A stretch of 39,856 nt of DNA from Bacillota bacterium (GCA_012520315.1 JAAYOM010000036.1:1-39856); one strand, 5' to 3'. Shown: positions 15,770 to 29,462, counted from the first letter of the stretch. Notes: generated by a model from the sequence alone, not told the origin. Translations and numbers: made by a program.

Positions 15770-15940
15770 TTATCCTTCACTTATCGCGCCTTGTGGACAA
15801 ACATCGGCACAAGCACCGCAATCAATGCATGCATCAGCATCAATAACAAAATGATCAGTTCCTTCAGAAATCGCCTCTACAGCGCATTCTGGCATGCAAA
15901 GACCGCAGCTGATGCAGTCAGTATTAATCTTAAACGCCAT
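15770..15940 (-). CDS. 56-aa 2[4Fe-4S] bacterial-type ferredoxin
   Basis: This short gene encodes a clostridial-type electron carrier. It starts MAFKINTDC and contains two cluster motifs: CISCGLCMPEC (C-x2-C-x2-C-x3-C), with a proline-free AVEAI after it, and CIDCGACADVCPQGAI (C-x2-C-x2-C-x3-CP). All eight cysteine ligands are present and the length of 56 matches the family. ATG at 15940 has a weak GGGGG site upstream. It follows the SPOR gene by 69 nt and is followed by a strong terminator, so it is probably the last gene of the valS unit. Its partner enzyme is not evident here. Confidence 0.93.
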   Translation of the reverse strand: MAFKINTDCISCGLCMPECAVEAISEGTDHFVIDADACIDCGACADVCPQGAISEG

Positions 15941-16009
15941 TCAACTTCGCCCCCTTTTTCACAAAGTGTCCTTCCTAAGAATAGCAAACTACCCAGAGGC
16001 TGTCAACAA

Positions 16010-16519
16010 TCACCGAACGACAATTGCCTCAAAACCCTTCTGAATCAACTCATCCCTCAGCCTGACAGCATTTTCCTGGGAACTGAAGGCTCCTGTCTGC
16101 ACCCTGTGGGGCGGTCCGGGGATAATGACGCCTTCATATCCGGCCTCCTTCAGCATAGCTACCATCCGATCAGCATTGGCGCGCTCAGAGAAGACCCCTA
16201 CCTGCACGCGGTACAAGTCGCCAGCCGGGGCAGCAGGCGGCGATGCCGCTTCCGGTGAGTCAGGTTCAGGAGACGGCGAAGGAGGAGGGGTCGAAGTCAC
16301 AGGCGATGCACTTTGCTCTCGGGCAATAACGGGCGTTCTGGCCTCGTTTCTCGCCATCTGCATCGAGGTTTGATGCTGCTCCTGCAAAACCCCTACGGCA
16401 TACGTCCCAATTAAGTAACCAAAAAAGACAAATATGACACTAAGCGTAACCAAGGTAATTATGAAGTTTGCTCCCTGGCCTGAGCCCGTCTTCTTCTTTT
16501 TCTTTTTCTTCGTGCTCAT
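16010..16519 (-). CDS. SPOR-domain membrane protein
   Basis: SPOR domains bind denuded glycan strands at division septa. The 169-residue protein has a lysine-rich cytoplasmic start (STKKKKKKKTG), one membrane helix (about residues 18-44) and a Pro/Ser/Ala-rich linker (about 72-100). A SPOR repeat pair at the C-terminus (YRVQVGVFSERANADRMVAML, then RVQTGAFSSQENAVRL) completes it. ATG at 16519 has GGGGGG upstream. It lies 24 nt after folC. Valine tRNA ligase, folate and SPOR genes have no obvious shared function; I infer only co-transcription. Confidence 0.9.
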   Translation of the reverse strand: MSTKKKKKKKTGSGQGANFIITLVTLSVIFVFFGYLIGTYAVGVLQEQHQTSMQMARNEARTPVIAREQSASPVTSTPPPSPSPEPDSPEAASPPAAPAGDLYRVQVGVFSERANADRMVAMLKEAGYEGVIIPGPPHRVQTGAFSSQENAVRLRDELIQKGFEAIVVR

Positions 16520-16543
16520 CCATACCCCCCCTTAGCCGTATTA

Positions 16544-17812
16544 TTACAGATTTCGCCGCAAAACCCTTTTAACAGAGCCAACCAAGTACAAAGATCCGCA
16601 AACACACAAGGGAGGTGTTTGCATCGCTTCATCCATCGCTTCAGGCAGCTGTTCAAAAGACAGTGCGGATCCTCCGCGCCTTTCTACATAATCGACCATA
16701 ACATCCGGTTCCGTAGCTGGCAAACGACCACTGTCCGCCCTGGAAAACACGAACCTCCGGGCCAAAGGAAGGAGGGGATCGAGGAGGCTCAGACTTTTGT
16801 TATGGAGCATGCCGAATAGAAATGTGAACTTCTCCCCGCCCAGTTCTTTTTGTATCTGATGGAGACTTTGGGACAGGGCATCAATACCCTCCCGATTATG
16901 AGCTCCATCAAATAGCATAAAGGGATTGCGAGTAACAACCTCAAGGCGACCAGGCCAGCTGGCTTCCTCAAAACCCTGTCGGACAGCATCCAGCGAAATC
17001 TGATACCCTAATCTTCTTAGTTCTTTGACAGCTAAAAGGGCGGTCGCCGCATTTTGAAGCTGATGAGCGCCTAAGAGACCGATTTTTAGAGTGCCAAACT
17101 CAGGGAAGGTTAGCATCCCGCCGGCCAAGCTCCAACCATGTGCAACCCACGGTACATCTTTAGTGCTCCGCCAGTCTGACTGCTTTTCCAAGGCAATTCG
17201 CTGTAAGATCTTTTCCGCAGCAGGCGACTGGACGCCGCTGATGATGGGCACTCCAGCCTTGATTATGCCCCCCTTTTCGGACGCAATCTCCTCCAGGGTA
17301 GAACCTAACCGATCCTCGTGATCGAGACCGATAGTGGTGATCACCGTCAAAACGGGAACTACCACATTGGTGGCATCTAACCTCCCTCCCAATCCTGTTT
17401 CCAGTACAACCACATCTACCTGGCTTTTATCAAAATATATGAAGCCGGCCGCTGTCGCTAATTCAAACTCGGTCACCGCTCCCAAATCGGGGTGCTCAGC
17501 CTCAACTTTCCGGCAGGCAGCCTCTGCCCTGGATACTACCTCATTTAAGCTTTCCTGGTCGATGGCTGCACCGTTAATACGAAAGCGTTCGCTGTACCGT
17601 TCGAGGTGGGGGGAGGTAAAGGCCCCCACCTTCAATCCACTGCGCATCAGTACTTCGGCCAAAAAGGCCGACACTGATCCCTTGCCGCTCGTTCCTGCTA
17701 TATGGATAAAACTCAGATTTCTCTCCGGGTTACCCAGCGCGTCGCAGATCAACTGTATGCGTTCGAGCCCCAAATGACTGCCAAAACGTACTCTTTGACC
17801 GATTATTTTCAT
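16544..17812 (-). CDS. folC: Folylpolyglutamate synthase / dihydrofolate synthase
   Basis: FolC adds glutamate to dihydropteroate and to folates. The 422-residue protein is a Mur-ligase-family enzyme with the P-loop HIAGTSGKGSVSAF (residues 37-50) and GLGGRLDATNVV. It also has the DHEDRLG motif and a C-terminal domain starting near LFDGAHNREGIDAL. The usual P-loop is AGTNGKGS, so Asn is replaced by Ser here. The N-terminus is also shorter than common, with about ten residues before GSHLGLERI. ATG at 17812 lies 2 nt after the valS stop (TAGCGATG), and I see no better upstream start in frame. valS-folC is a common Bacillota pairing. Confidence 0.95.
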   Translation of the reverse strand: MKIIGQRVRFGSHLGLERIQLICDALGNPERNLSFIHIAGTSGKGSVSAFLAEVLMRSGLKVGAFTSPHLERYSERFRINGAAIDQESLNEVVSRAEAACRKVEAEHPDLGAVTEFELATAAGFIYFDKSQVDVVVLETGLGGRLDATNVVVPVLTVITTIGLDHEDRLGSTLEEIASEKGGIIKAGVPIISGVQSPAAEKILQRIALEKQSDWRSTKDVPWVAHGWSLAGGMLTFPEFGTLKIGLLGAHQLQNAATALLAVKELRRLGYQISLDAVRQGFEEASWPGRLEVVTRNPFMLFDGAHNREGIDALSQSLHQIQKELGGEKFTFLFGMLHNKSLSLLDPLLPLARRFVFSRADSGRLPATEPDVMVDYVERRGGSALSFEQLPEAMDEAMQTPPLCVCGSLYLVGSVKRVLRRNL

Positions 17813-17814
17813 CG

Positions 17815-20448
17815 CTATCCCTGCATCTCTTGGAGTAAACTCTGCAACCGTTCTACAGTGGCTTGATAAGTCTTTACCTTTTCCCTTTCCTTATCTACCA
17901 CCTGAGGCGGCGCCTTTGTAATAAATCCTTCGTTTTCCAATTTGTTTTGTGCCCGTTCCAGTTCACGCTGGGCTTCTTCGAGATCCTTGCGAATCCTCGC
18001 AGTTTCCTCTGCCAAATCCACCATACCGGCCAAGGGCAGGAAAACATTGACCCCGTTTACCACTGAACTCAGGCTTTGTGCGGGCCTATTGCCAATAGCC
18101 TCTAGAGTGAGCGTGTCCAGACCGGCCAGGTTCATAATATCCTGCCTGCCCTCTGCCAAAATTTCCTCGAACTCTGGGGGTGACTGCAAGATAGCGGTAA
18201 TCTTGCGGCCTGGAGGCACATTCTTCTCACTGCGCATAGTACGAATCTCAGTGATAACAGACATGATGGTATCCATGGTCTTCTCAGCAGCCGGCGAGTT
18301 TAGGCCCTCAGGGGCAGGCCACTGGGCAAGCATGATGGTGTCTCCGTCGTGAGGCAGATTCTGCCAGATCTCCTCTGTAATAAAGGGCATATAAGGATGG
18401 AGCAGCTCCAGGGTGCCCTTCAGCACATACCAGAGCACATACTGGGCCACATAGCGGGACTCTTCTCCCTGCTTGCCGTAGAGCCTGGGTTTAATCAGTT
18501 CAATGTACCAGTCACAGAGTTCATTCCAGATAAACTCATAAAGTACACGGGCACCTTCACCTGCATCATAGCGATCCAAAAAGCGCGTTACTTCTTTAGC
18601 GGTAAACTCGTAGCGGCTCAAAATCCAATGATCGGCCGTTGTCAATTCCAGGGAGCCCATGTTCTGCTTCCTGTAATTAAAGTCCTCCAGATTCATCAGG
18701 GCAAATCTAGATGCATTCCAGATCTTGTTGGCAAAGTTTCGATAGGCCTCGACTCTCTCTGGAATGTAGCGCGAGTCATTGCCTGGAGCCACGCCAATTA
18801 CTAAATTAAAGCGCAAGGCGTCTGCCCCGAATTCTTCGATGGCGTCGAGGGGGTCTACCCCATTGTCTAGGGATTTACTCATTTTTCTGCCCTGGGCGTC
18901 CCGAACCAGGCCATGGATGAGAATATCGTGAAAGGGCTTGTTGCCCATAAACTCATAGCCCATAACAATCATACGTGCGACCCAGAAGAAGATGATATCA
19001 AAGCCTGTAATTAGGACAGAGGTAGGGTAAAAGTGCTCCAGCTCTTCGGTTTGATCCGGCCAGCCCAAAGTGGAAAAAGGCCACAGAGCCGAGGAGAACC
19101 ACGTATCTAGAACATCTGGGTCTTGCTCAATGTTGGCAGAGCTGCACTTTCTGCAGCGGCTAGGTTCGTCAATGCTGGCAAATACCTCGTCGCAGTCTCC
19201 GCAATACCAAACAGGAATCCTATGCCCCCACCAAAGCTGCCTGGAGATGCACCAGTCCCTTAGGTTCTCCATCCAGCGGAGGTAGTGCTTGTTGAAACGC
19301 TCTGGAACAAAACGAATCTCACCGTTTTCCACAGCAGCAATAGCCGGCTTAGCCAAAGGCCCCATCTTCACAAACCATTGCTTGGATATAACAGGTTCCA
19401 CAACTGTACTGCAGCGATAGCAGTGGCCTACTGCATGATCGTGATCCTCAACCTTGACCAGCAGGCCAAGCTCCTCGAGCTCCTGCACTACTTGTCTGCG
19501 AGCCTCATAGCGATCCAGGCCGGCATACTTGCCCGCTGCATCTGTCATGATTCCATCCAAGCCTATGACCTGAACTTGGGGAAGCTTGTGCCGTAAACCG
19601 ATTTCAAAGTCATTTGGATCATGGGAGGGTGTAATTTTCACCATACCGGTGCCAAACTCCCTATCCACATAATCGTCGGCAATAATGGGCACTTGACGAT
19701 TGACCATAGGCACAGTCACCGTCTTGCCTAAAAGGTCGGCATAGCGCTCATCCTCTGGATTTACCGCCACCGCGGTGTCACCCAAAATGGTTTCCGGCCT
19801 TGTTGTTGCTACCTGGATAAAACCGCTTCCATCGCTAAAGGGATATTTCACATGGTACAACTTGCCCGCTTCATCCTCGTGCTCTACTTCAATATCTGAC
19901 AATGTGGTGGCACAGCTTGGGCACCAATTTACACTGTAATTGCCCTGATAAATCAGGCCCTTGTCAAACAGGCGGACAAAAACTTCCCGAACTGCCCTGG
20001 AGCAGCCTTCGTCCATGGTAAAGCGTTCCCTTTCCCAATCTAAGGAGGCTCCCAACTTCTTCAGCTGGTTGAGAATCTGCCGACCATATTCGTCCTTCCA
20101 GGCCCATGTGCGCTTGAGAAACTCCTCCCGCCCTATTTCGTCACGGGTCTTGCCCTCTGTAGCCCGGATATGCCCCTCTACCCTGGCTTGGGTGGCAATG
20201 CCAGCATGGTCTGTGCCGGGAATCCAGACGGTGTTAAAACCCTGCATACGCTTCCAGCGCACAAAAATGTCCTGCAGCGTATTGTCCATAGCATGACCCA
20301 TGTGCAGCTGCCCAGTGATGTTCGGCGGCGGAATCACGACACAGAAAGGCTCCTTGCTTTGATCTACCTCCGCATGGAAGAAACCGCCTTCTTCCCAAAA
20401 GGTATACCATTTTTGCTCAACTTGCTTGGGATCATAAATCTTGTTCAT
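17815..20448 (-). CDS. valS: Valine--tRNA ligase
   Basis: ValRS charges tRNA-Val and edits mischarged Thr. The 877-residue protein has the class I motifs HMGH (GQLHMGHAM, near residue 48) and KMSKS (GRKMSKSLDNGVDP). Between them are a zinc-binding insert (CGDC and CRKC) and DPDVLDTWFSSALWP. It ends in the tRNA-binding coiled coil (ARIRKDLEEAQRELERAQNKL). The start ATG at 20448 has AAGGAG 8 nt upstream and is preferred over GTG at 20457. A valine T-box leader and strong promoter precede it, so uncharged tRNA-Val should induce valS and the downstream genes. Confidence 0.97.
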   Translation of the reverse strand: MNKIYDPKQVEQKWYTFWEEGGFFHAEVDQSKEPFCVVIPPPNITGQLHMGHAMDNTLQDIFVRWKRMQGFNTVWIPGTDHAGIATQARVEGHIRATEGKTRDEIGREEFLKRTWAWKDEYGRQILNQLKKLGASLDWERERFTMDEGCSRAVREVFVRLFDKGLIYQGNYSVNWCPSCATTLSDIEVEHEDEAGKLYHVKYPFSDGSGFIQVATTRPETILGDTAVAVNPEDERYADLLGKTVTVPMVNRQVPIIADDYVDREFGTGMVKITPSHDPNDFEIGLRHKLPQVQVIGLDGIMTDAAGKYAGLDRYEARRQVVQELEELGLLVKVEDHDHAVGHCYRCSTVVEPVISKQWFVKMGPLAKPAIAAVENGEIRFVPERFNKHYLRWMENLRDWCISRQLWWGHRIPVWYCGDCDEVFASIDEPSRCRKCSSANIEQDPDVLDTWFSSALWPFSTLGWPDQTEELEHFYPTSVLITGFDIIFFWVARMIVMGYEFMGNKPFHDILIHGLVRDAQGRKMSKSLDNGVDPLDAIEEFGADALRFNLVIGVAPGNDSRYIPERVEAYRNFANKIWNASRFALMNLEDFNYRKQNMGSLELTTADHWILSRYEFTAKEVTRFLDRYDAGEGARVLYEFIWNELCDWYIELIKPRLYGKQGEESRYVAQYVLWYVLKGTLELLHPYMPFITEEIWQNLPHDGDTIMLAQWPAPEGLNSPAAEKTMDTIMSVITEIRTMRSEKNVPPGRKITAILQSPPEFEEILAEGRQDIMNLAGLDTLTLEAIGNRPAQSLSSVVNGVNVFLPLAGMVDLAEETARIRKDLEEAQRELERAQNKLENEGFITKAPPQVVDKEREKVKTYQATVERLQSLLQEMQG

Positions 20449-20463
20449 GATCTTCACTCCTTG

Positions 20464-20755
20464 CCAAAATAATAAAGGCTTTTCGTCTTGTAAGGACGAA
20501 AAGCCAACTCCGCGGTACCACCTTAATTCTCCCTGCCTGGGCAGGAAGCTCTCGAAGGTTATAACGGAACCACCGTCTTAGGCTACTTGCTTGTCATTGC
20601 CCCGCACTGCACAGGCAGGTACGCAGCGATGCAGTTCACCTAAGAAGCTCCGGGGCGACTTCCAGGACCGTATGCTTAGAAAGCTCACAGCTCAAGGCTT
20701 TCCTCTCTGAAAGGGCCGACCATGTACTACTCCCCATCAACGCTGATATGAATTA
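20464..20755 (-). ncRNA. T-box riboswitch leader, valine specific
   Basis: The roughly 290-nt leader has the T-box core AAGGTGGTACCGCGG (20524-20510). The UGGU bulge should pair with the tRNA acceptor ACCA end. An 11-bp terminator follows, GACGAAAAGCC-type arms at 20505-20495 and 20487-20477 with a T-rich tail. Stem I runs from about 20750 and contains GGGGAGTAGTA and AGAGAGG-type conserved bases. The proposed specifier is GUC (20659-20657), a valine codon, in GGAAGTCGCCCC. This is the main feature of the gene-free stretch between fur and valS. Confidence 0.95.
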
Positions 20756-20760
20756 CACTC

Positions 20761-20790
20761 ATAATACACTGGAGCAGGATTCTTTGTCAA
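20761..20790 (-). promoter_or_regulatory. Sigma-A-type promoter for the valS T-box unit
   Basis: A perfect TTGACA (-35, 20790-20785) and TATTAT (-10, 20766-20761) are separated by 18 nt and precede the T-box stem I. The -35 box overlaps the stop codon of the fur-family gene (20789-20787). Confidence 0.85.
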
Positions 20791-21248
20791 GCGCCATTCG
20801 ATTCCCGCTCCCTCCGGGCGCGACAGTCACTGCAAAGTCCAAAAAACCGGAGACAGTGATCTGTTACTTCAAAACCGGTTTCTTCAGTAATTCGTTTCTC
20901 TACGCTTTCTAACAGATCGGAATGAAATTCACCAATTTTACCGCACTTTTGACAGATCAAATGATGGTGATAGTGTTCGTCTTCATCACCTAGCTTAATT
21001 TCATACCGGCTCTGACCATCTCCGTAGTCGAAACGATGGATAATCTCCAGTTTTTCCAATAGCTCAAGATTGCGGTATACGGTAGCTAAACCGATCTCCG
21101 CGTGCAGCTTTCTGGTGTGCATATAGACTTCTTCAGCTGATAAATGATCCTCAGCGTTGGCAATAAGCACATCTACGACAGCCTCTCGTTGCGGTGTAAG
21201 TCGATAAGAGTTTTGTTCAAGTCGGGTGCGTACCCATTCCTTCAACAT
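20787..21248 (-). CDS. Fur-family metal-responsive repressor
   Basis: This 153-residue regulator has an N-terminal winged helix (RLTPQREAVVDVL, then ATVYRNLELLEKL). A C-terminal metal/dimerisation domain carries the histidine cluster HYHHH (92-96), structural CxxC at C99/C102 and a second CxxC at C139/C142. Glutamates at positions 83 and 107, where PerR-type sensors use aspartates, favour an iron- or zinc-responsive Fur/Zur over a peroxide sensor; this is inference from alignment by eye. ATG at 21248 has GGGGGTGG upstream. It lies 14 nt after the Lgt-like gene, and its stop codon lies within the valS -35 box, so its transcripts run into the T-box terminator. Confidence 0.92.
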   Translation of the reverse strand: MLKEWVRTRLEQNSYRLTPQREAVVDVLIANAEDHLSAEEVYMHTRKLHAEIGLATVYRNLELLEKLEIIHRFDYGDGQSRYEIKLGDEDEHYHHHLICQKCGKIGEFHSDLLESVEKRITEETGFEVTDHCLRFFGLCSDCRARRERESNGA

Positions 21249-21262
21249 ACCGCCACCCCCTG

Positions 21263-22081
21263 TTAACTAAAACGCCAGTAAAAGAACCGAACCATGAGCA
21301 GGGCAACTCCCACTACTGAGGCCAGGTAGACCACCCACGAACGCCAATCGTACAAATCCAGCCGGCGCCTGGAGTCGGTAAGGGGGGAGCGCAAGTGCAA
21401 AAAGAGCCATGCTAAGCCAAAAATGACAAATGCAATAGTATATAGCCAAGGATTTGTAGATTCGCCAAAGACTTCACGGTATGACATTAGGAAACGCTGT
21501 GCCAGCGCACTTAAGGTCAGGTATCCTAGGAACAGCTGGCCGTCATAGCGCAAGTTCCGTCTCATACGCCACAAGAAGGAAAAAATGATATAATACGTGA
21601 TTGCTGAATACAGGGGCAGGGGATGCAAAACAAACTCACCTAAGTCAACACCCAAGGCACTGGTCGTTTCCCTGCCGAGAATGCTCGAACCCAAGTACCC
21701 TAAAGACTGCATCAGCGCTACAGATGGCACCATGGCATCCAAGAAGCAGGCAGGATTATCTACATGACTGAACATGAAATACACAGTATAAATACCAAGG
21801 CCTACAAGTCCCCGATACTCGTCTAATTGCACTCCTGAAAACAAAGTCCAGGGGTAAATGAAGGTGCGCCAGCCATAGAGCTGATAAACGTGGCCGAATC
21901 GGCCGGCAATGACAAAAACTATGGCTGCCTGGACAATAAAGCGATAGACAAAATCAGTACCTAACCCCTTGCGCTTCCCTTCCCGCTGTGCCAGCAAGGC
22001 CCCGATTAAGAGCCCAAGTCCCAACATGAAACCATAGGAATAGACGGGTAGGTTGGCAAAGAAAAACATCACATTCTCCAT
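21263..22081 (-). CDS. Lgt-like polytopic membrane protein, key residues missing
   Basis: The 272-residue protein resembles prolipoprotein diacylglyceryl transferase: an N-terminal YSYGFMLGLGLLIGALLA helix, AGRFGHVY (60-65), and LHPLPLYSA (152-160) where Lgt has HPxQLYE, plus several further helices. However, the Lgt catalytic segment GRIGNFxNxExxG is replaced by GYLGSSILGR (128-137), losing the essential Arg, Asn and Glu. The HGG-type loop is also degenerate (YRGLVGLGIY). The YREVFGES stretch may match the second conserved arginine. It is therefore probably not a working Lgt. ATG at 22081 has CAGGAG upstream. It lies 65 nt after gatB and 14 nt before the Fur-family gene. Confidence 0.75.
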   Translation of the reverse strand: MENVMFFFANLPVYSYGFMLGLGLLIGALLAQREGKRKGLGTDFVYRFIVQAAIVFVIAGRFGHVYQLYGWRTFIYPWTLFSGVQLDEYRGLVGLGIYTVYFMFSHVDNPACFLDAMVPSVALMQSLGYLGSSILGRETTSALGVDLGEFVLHPLPLYSAITYYIIFSFLWRMRRNLRYDGQLFLGYLTLSALAQRFLMSYREVFGESTNPWLYTIAFVIFGLAWLFLHLRSPLTDSRRRLDLYDWRSWVVYLASVVGVALLMVRFFYWRFS

Positions 22082-22146
22082 TTCGTGACTCCTGCCCTTC
22101 TACGCCCTAATTCCATATGTTAAAGGAAAATCCTGCTATTATTTGC

Positions 22147-23574
22147 TTAATCAGCCAGCTCGTCACGGAGAAGTTGATTGACCACTTCAGGATCTGCTTT
22201 GCCTTGAGCAGCACGCATCACCTGACCTACAAAGAATGCGAACAACCTAGTTTCACCGTTTTTGTAGCGTCCGACAAGTTCCAAATGGGTCGACAAAACC
22301 TCTGCCACAATTGGCCCGAGTTTTGCCGGATCCCCCACCACTTGCAGACCTTTCTGTTCCACGATTTCCCGTGGAGATAAACTGGACGAAAACAGTTCCT
22401 CCAGAACTTCCTTGGCCTGTGCCGGACTGATCAGACCTTCTGAGGTAATCTTAAGCAGTTCTGCAATGCGTTCTGCCGTCAAATGGCCATGTTCCCTAGC
22501 CAAGCGGGCATAATCACCCATGAGAAAGTTCACTATAGACTTGTGCTCGATACCCATGGGGGCAAGACTTAAGAAGAGATCGCCAAAGTCCCGGTAGTTG
22601 ACAAGAAAAGTGGATTCGTACCGGGATAAGCCGTATTCCCCTTCCAAACGCCTGAGACGCTCTAGGGGAAGTTCTGGGACAGATGCTTCAATCAGGCTGA
22701 CCCAAACCGGATCTAAATTGAGGGGAGGCAAATCCGGTTCAGGAAAGATGCGGTAATCAGGGGCATCACCCTTCGAGCGCATAGAAATTGTCCTGCCTGC
22801 ACGTTCGTCCCAGGTGCGACTCTCTTGCCTAATGGCCTCGCCCCTGTTCAAAAGCTGGCTCTGCCGGCGCTCCTCAAACTCCAACCCCCGCTCGAGGGCT
22901 CTAAAGGAATTGAGATTCTTAATTTCCACCTTCGTGCCTAAAACACTGCTGCCAGCGGGTTTCAAGGAGATGTTAGCATCACATCTCAGGGAGCCCTCCT
23001 CCATTTTCGTATCTGAAACGCCAATGTAATTCATAAGCAGTCGAAGCTGTTCTAGGAACAACCTGGCCTGCTTCGGAGTGTGAATGTCGGGGGCTGTCAC
23101 AATTTCAATCAAGGGGATGCCTGCACGATTGTAATCCACCAATGAGTAATCTGAATCGACAATGGTAGCGCCGCTGTGGATGAGTTTACCCGCTTCCTCT
23201 TCCAGATGGATGCGTGTTATCTCTGTACGCACAAGCTGATCATCCATGTAATACTCCAGAAAGCCGCCTGTACACAAAGGAAAGGCATCCTGCGTAATCT
23301 GATAGGCCTTAGGCAAATCCGGATAAAAGTAGTTCTTCCGATCAAATCTGCTGAAATAATGGACCTGGCAGTTTAAGGCAAATCCCGCTCTTGTAGCGTA
23401 TTCTACGGCCTTCTCATTGATCAGTGGCAATGCGCCAGGCAGCCCTAAGCACACAGGACAGCATTGGCTGTTTGGCGGGGCCCCGAAGGATGTATTGCAG
23501 CTGCATAGGAACTTACTTTCGGTCAGAAGCGCTACGTGAATCTCCAGACCGATCACAGTATCATAGCTTGTCAC
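22147..23574 (-). CDS. gatB: Asp/Glu-tRNA(Asn/Gln) amidotransferase subunit B
   Basis: GatB phosphorylates the misacylated Glu- or Asp-tRNA and transfers ammonia from GatA to make Gln- or Asn-tRNA. The 475-residue protein has the cradle-domain start [15 protein letters not shown] and CNTSFGAPPNSQCCPVCLG with its zinc cysteines. It also has the SDYSLVDYNRAGIPLIEIVT block and a C-terminal YqeY-like tail domain (about 330-475). GTG at 23574 gives the family N-terminus and overlaps the gatA end by 14 nt. Confidence 0.96.
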   Translation of the reverse strand: MTSYDTVIGLEIHVALLTESKFLCSCNTSFGAPPNSQCCPVCLGLPGALPLINEKAVEYATRAGFALNCQVHYFSRFDRKNYFYPDLPKAYQITQDAFPLCTGGFLEYYMDDQLVRTEITRIHLEEEAGKLIHSGATIVDSDYSLVDYNRAGIPLIEIVTAPDIHTPKQARLFLEQLRLLMNYIGVSDTKMEEGSLRCDANISLKPAGSSVLGTKVEIKNLNSFRALERGLEFEERRQSQLLNRGEAIRQESRTWDERAGRTISMRSKGDAPDYRIFPEPDLPPLNLDPVWVSLIEASVPELPLERLRRLEGEYGLSRYESTFLVNYRDFGDLFLSLAPMGIEHKSIVNFLMGDYARLAREHGHLTAERIAELLKITSEGLISPAQAKEVLEELFSSSLSPREIVEQKGLQVVGDPAKLGPIVAEVLSTHLELVGRYKNGETRLFAFFVGQVMRAAQGKADPEVVNQLLRDELAD

Positions 23575-24996
23575 TGAATGTTCCCCCCTCTACACCAACA
23601 TACTTTTCTACCAGATAGGCCACCTTAAACAGCAGCTCTTCCTGAAAGTGACTGCCCATAATCTGCAAACCAAGGGGCAGGCCCCGTGCATCTTTGCCGC
23701 AGGGAACACTTAAAGCGGGGATCCCGCTTAAATTGGCCATCGCAGTAAATAAGTCGGACAGATACATCTCTAGAGGGCTCTGCTTGGCCCCAATCCGAAA
23801 GGCCGCACTTGGGGTTGTGGGGGTAATGATCACATCAACCTGCTGAAAGGCCGCTAGCACATCCTGCCTGATTAATGTTCGGACCTTTTGTGCCTGTTCA
23901 TAATATGCCCCATAATGCCTAGCGCTTAGAACATAGGTGCCCAGCATAATACGGCGCTTTACTTCAGAACCGAAACCTGCTGAGCGGCTCTTGGCAAACA
24001 TGGTATTGGAATCTTCCGCAGGCACCCGCACCCCATAGCGCACTCCATCATAACGTGCCAGACTGGAGCTGGCTTCCGCGGTGACCAAAGTCAAGTATGT
24101 GTCAATGGCGTACTCATTCGTAGCAAGGGAAATCGGTACAAGCTCTGCGCCCTGTCCTGCGAGGAACTCTAGGCTGTCGGTCACGGCACGCTCCACTTCA
24201 GGCTTAATGCCATCGCCGAAAAACTCTTCGGGAACTCCGATTTTCAAGCCTTTGATAAAGGATTCATCCCAGTCAGGCACTGGAAAGGCACGGGCATCTG
24301 CTGACGTTGCGTCCATTGCGTCGGGGGCCGCCAGCAGAGAGAACAAGATCGCTGCATCCTCTACCGTTTTGGCTAAGGGTCCAACTTGGTCAAGGGATGG
24401 AGCCAAGGCCACGACCCCATAGCGCGACACCCACCCATAGGTGGGCTTGAGTCCCACTACACCGCAAAAAGAGGCCGGCTGTCTGATCGAGCCTCCTGTA
24501 TCAGTTCCAAGGGACCACGGAATCTCCCCCGCGGCCACAGCCGCGGCAGAACCTCCGCTCGAACCGCCTGACACACGTTCGTAGTCGTGAGGGTTGCGTG
24601 TGACACCATAGGCAGAGTACTCTGTGGAGGATCCCATAGCAAATTCGTCAAGATTGGTTTTGCCAACAATAGGCAAACCTGAGTTTTTCAAAGTACTCAC
24701 CACTGTAGCGTCGAACAATGGAACATAGTTGGCCAGGAATCGTGAGGCACAGGTGGTTTTCAAACCCTTGGTAGAAATGTTGTCCTTAACGGCAATGGGT
24801 ATGCCATCCCAGGGAGACAGGGCCATACCTTGCTGCCGCCGCAGATCAGAAGCCCTGGCCTGGGCCAGCGCACCCTCTGCATCAACGGTGATAAAGGCGT
24901 TGAGGATCGGCTCCTGTTTAGTAATCTCGCTTAAATAGTGCTCTACAACCTCTGTACTGGAGATCTGCCTGGTTTCCAATAACTGTGCTAGTTTTC

Positions 24997-25000
<4 letters not shown>
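23561..25000 (-). CDS. gatA: Asp/Glu-tRNA(Asn/Gln) amidotransferase subunit A
   Basis: GatA is the glutaminase of the GatCAB complex and channels ammonia to GatB. The 479-residue amidase-signature protein shows the Ser-cis-Ser-Lys triad K72 ([11 protein letters not shown]), S147 ([10 protein letters not shown]) and S171 ([12 protein letters not shown]), with the same spacing as in characterised GatA. ATG at 25000 overlaps the gatC stop (ATGA) and has GGAGGAACA upstream, typical of translational coupling. The organism therefore makes Gln-tRNA and possibly Asn-tRNA by the indirect route. Confidence 0.97.
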
Positions 25001-29462
<4,462 letters not shown>

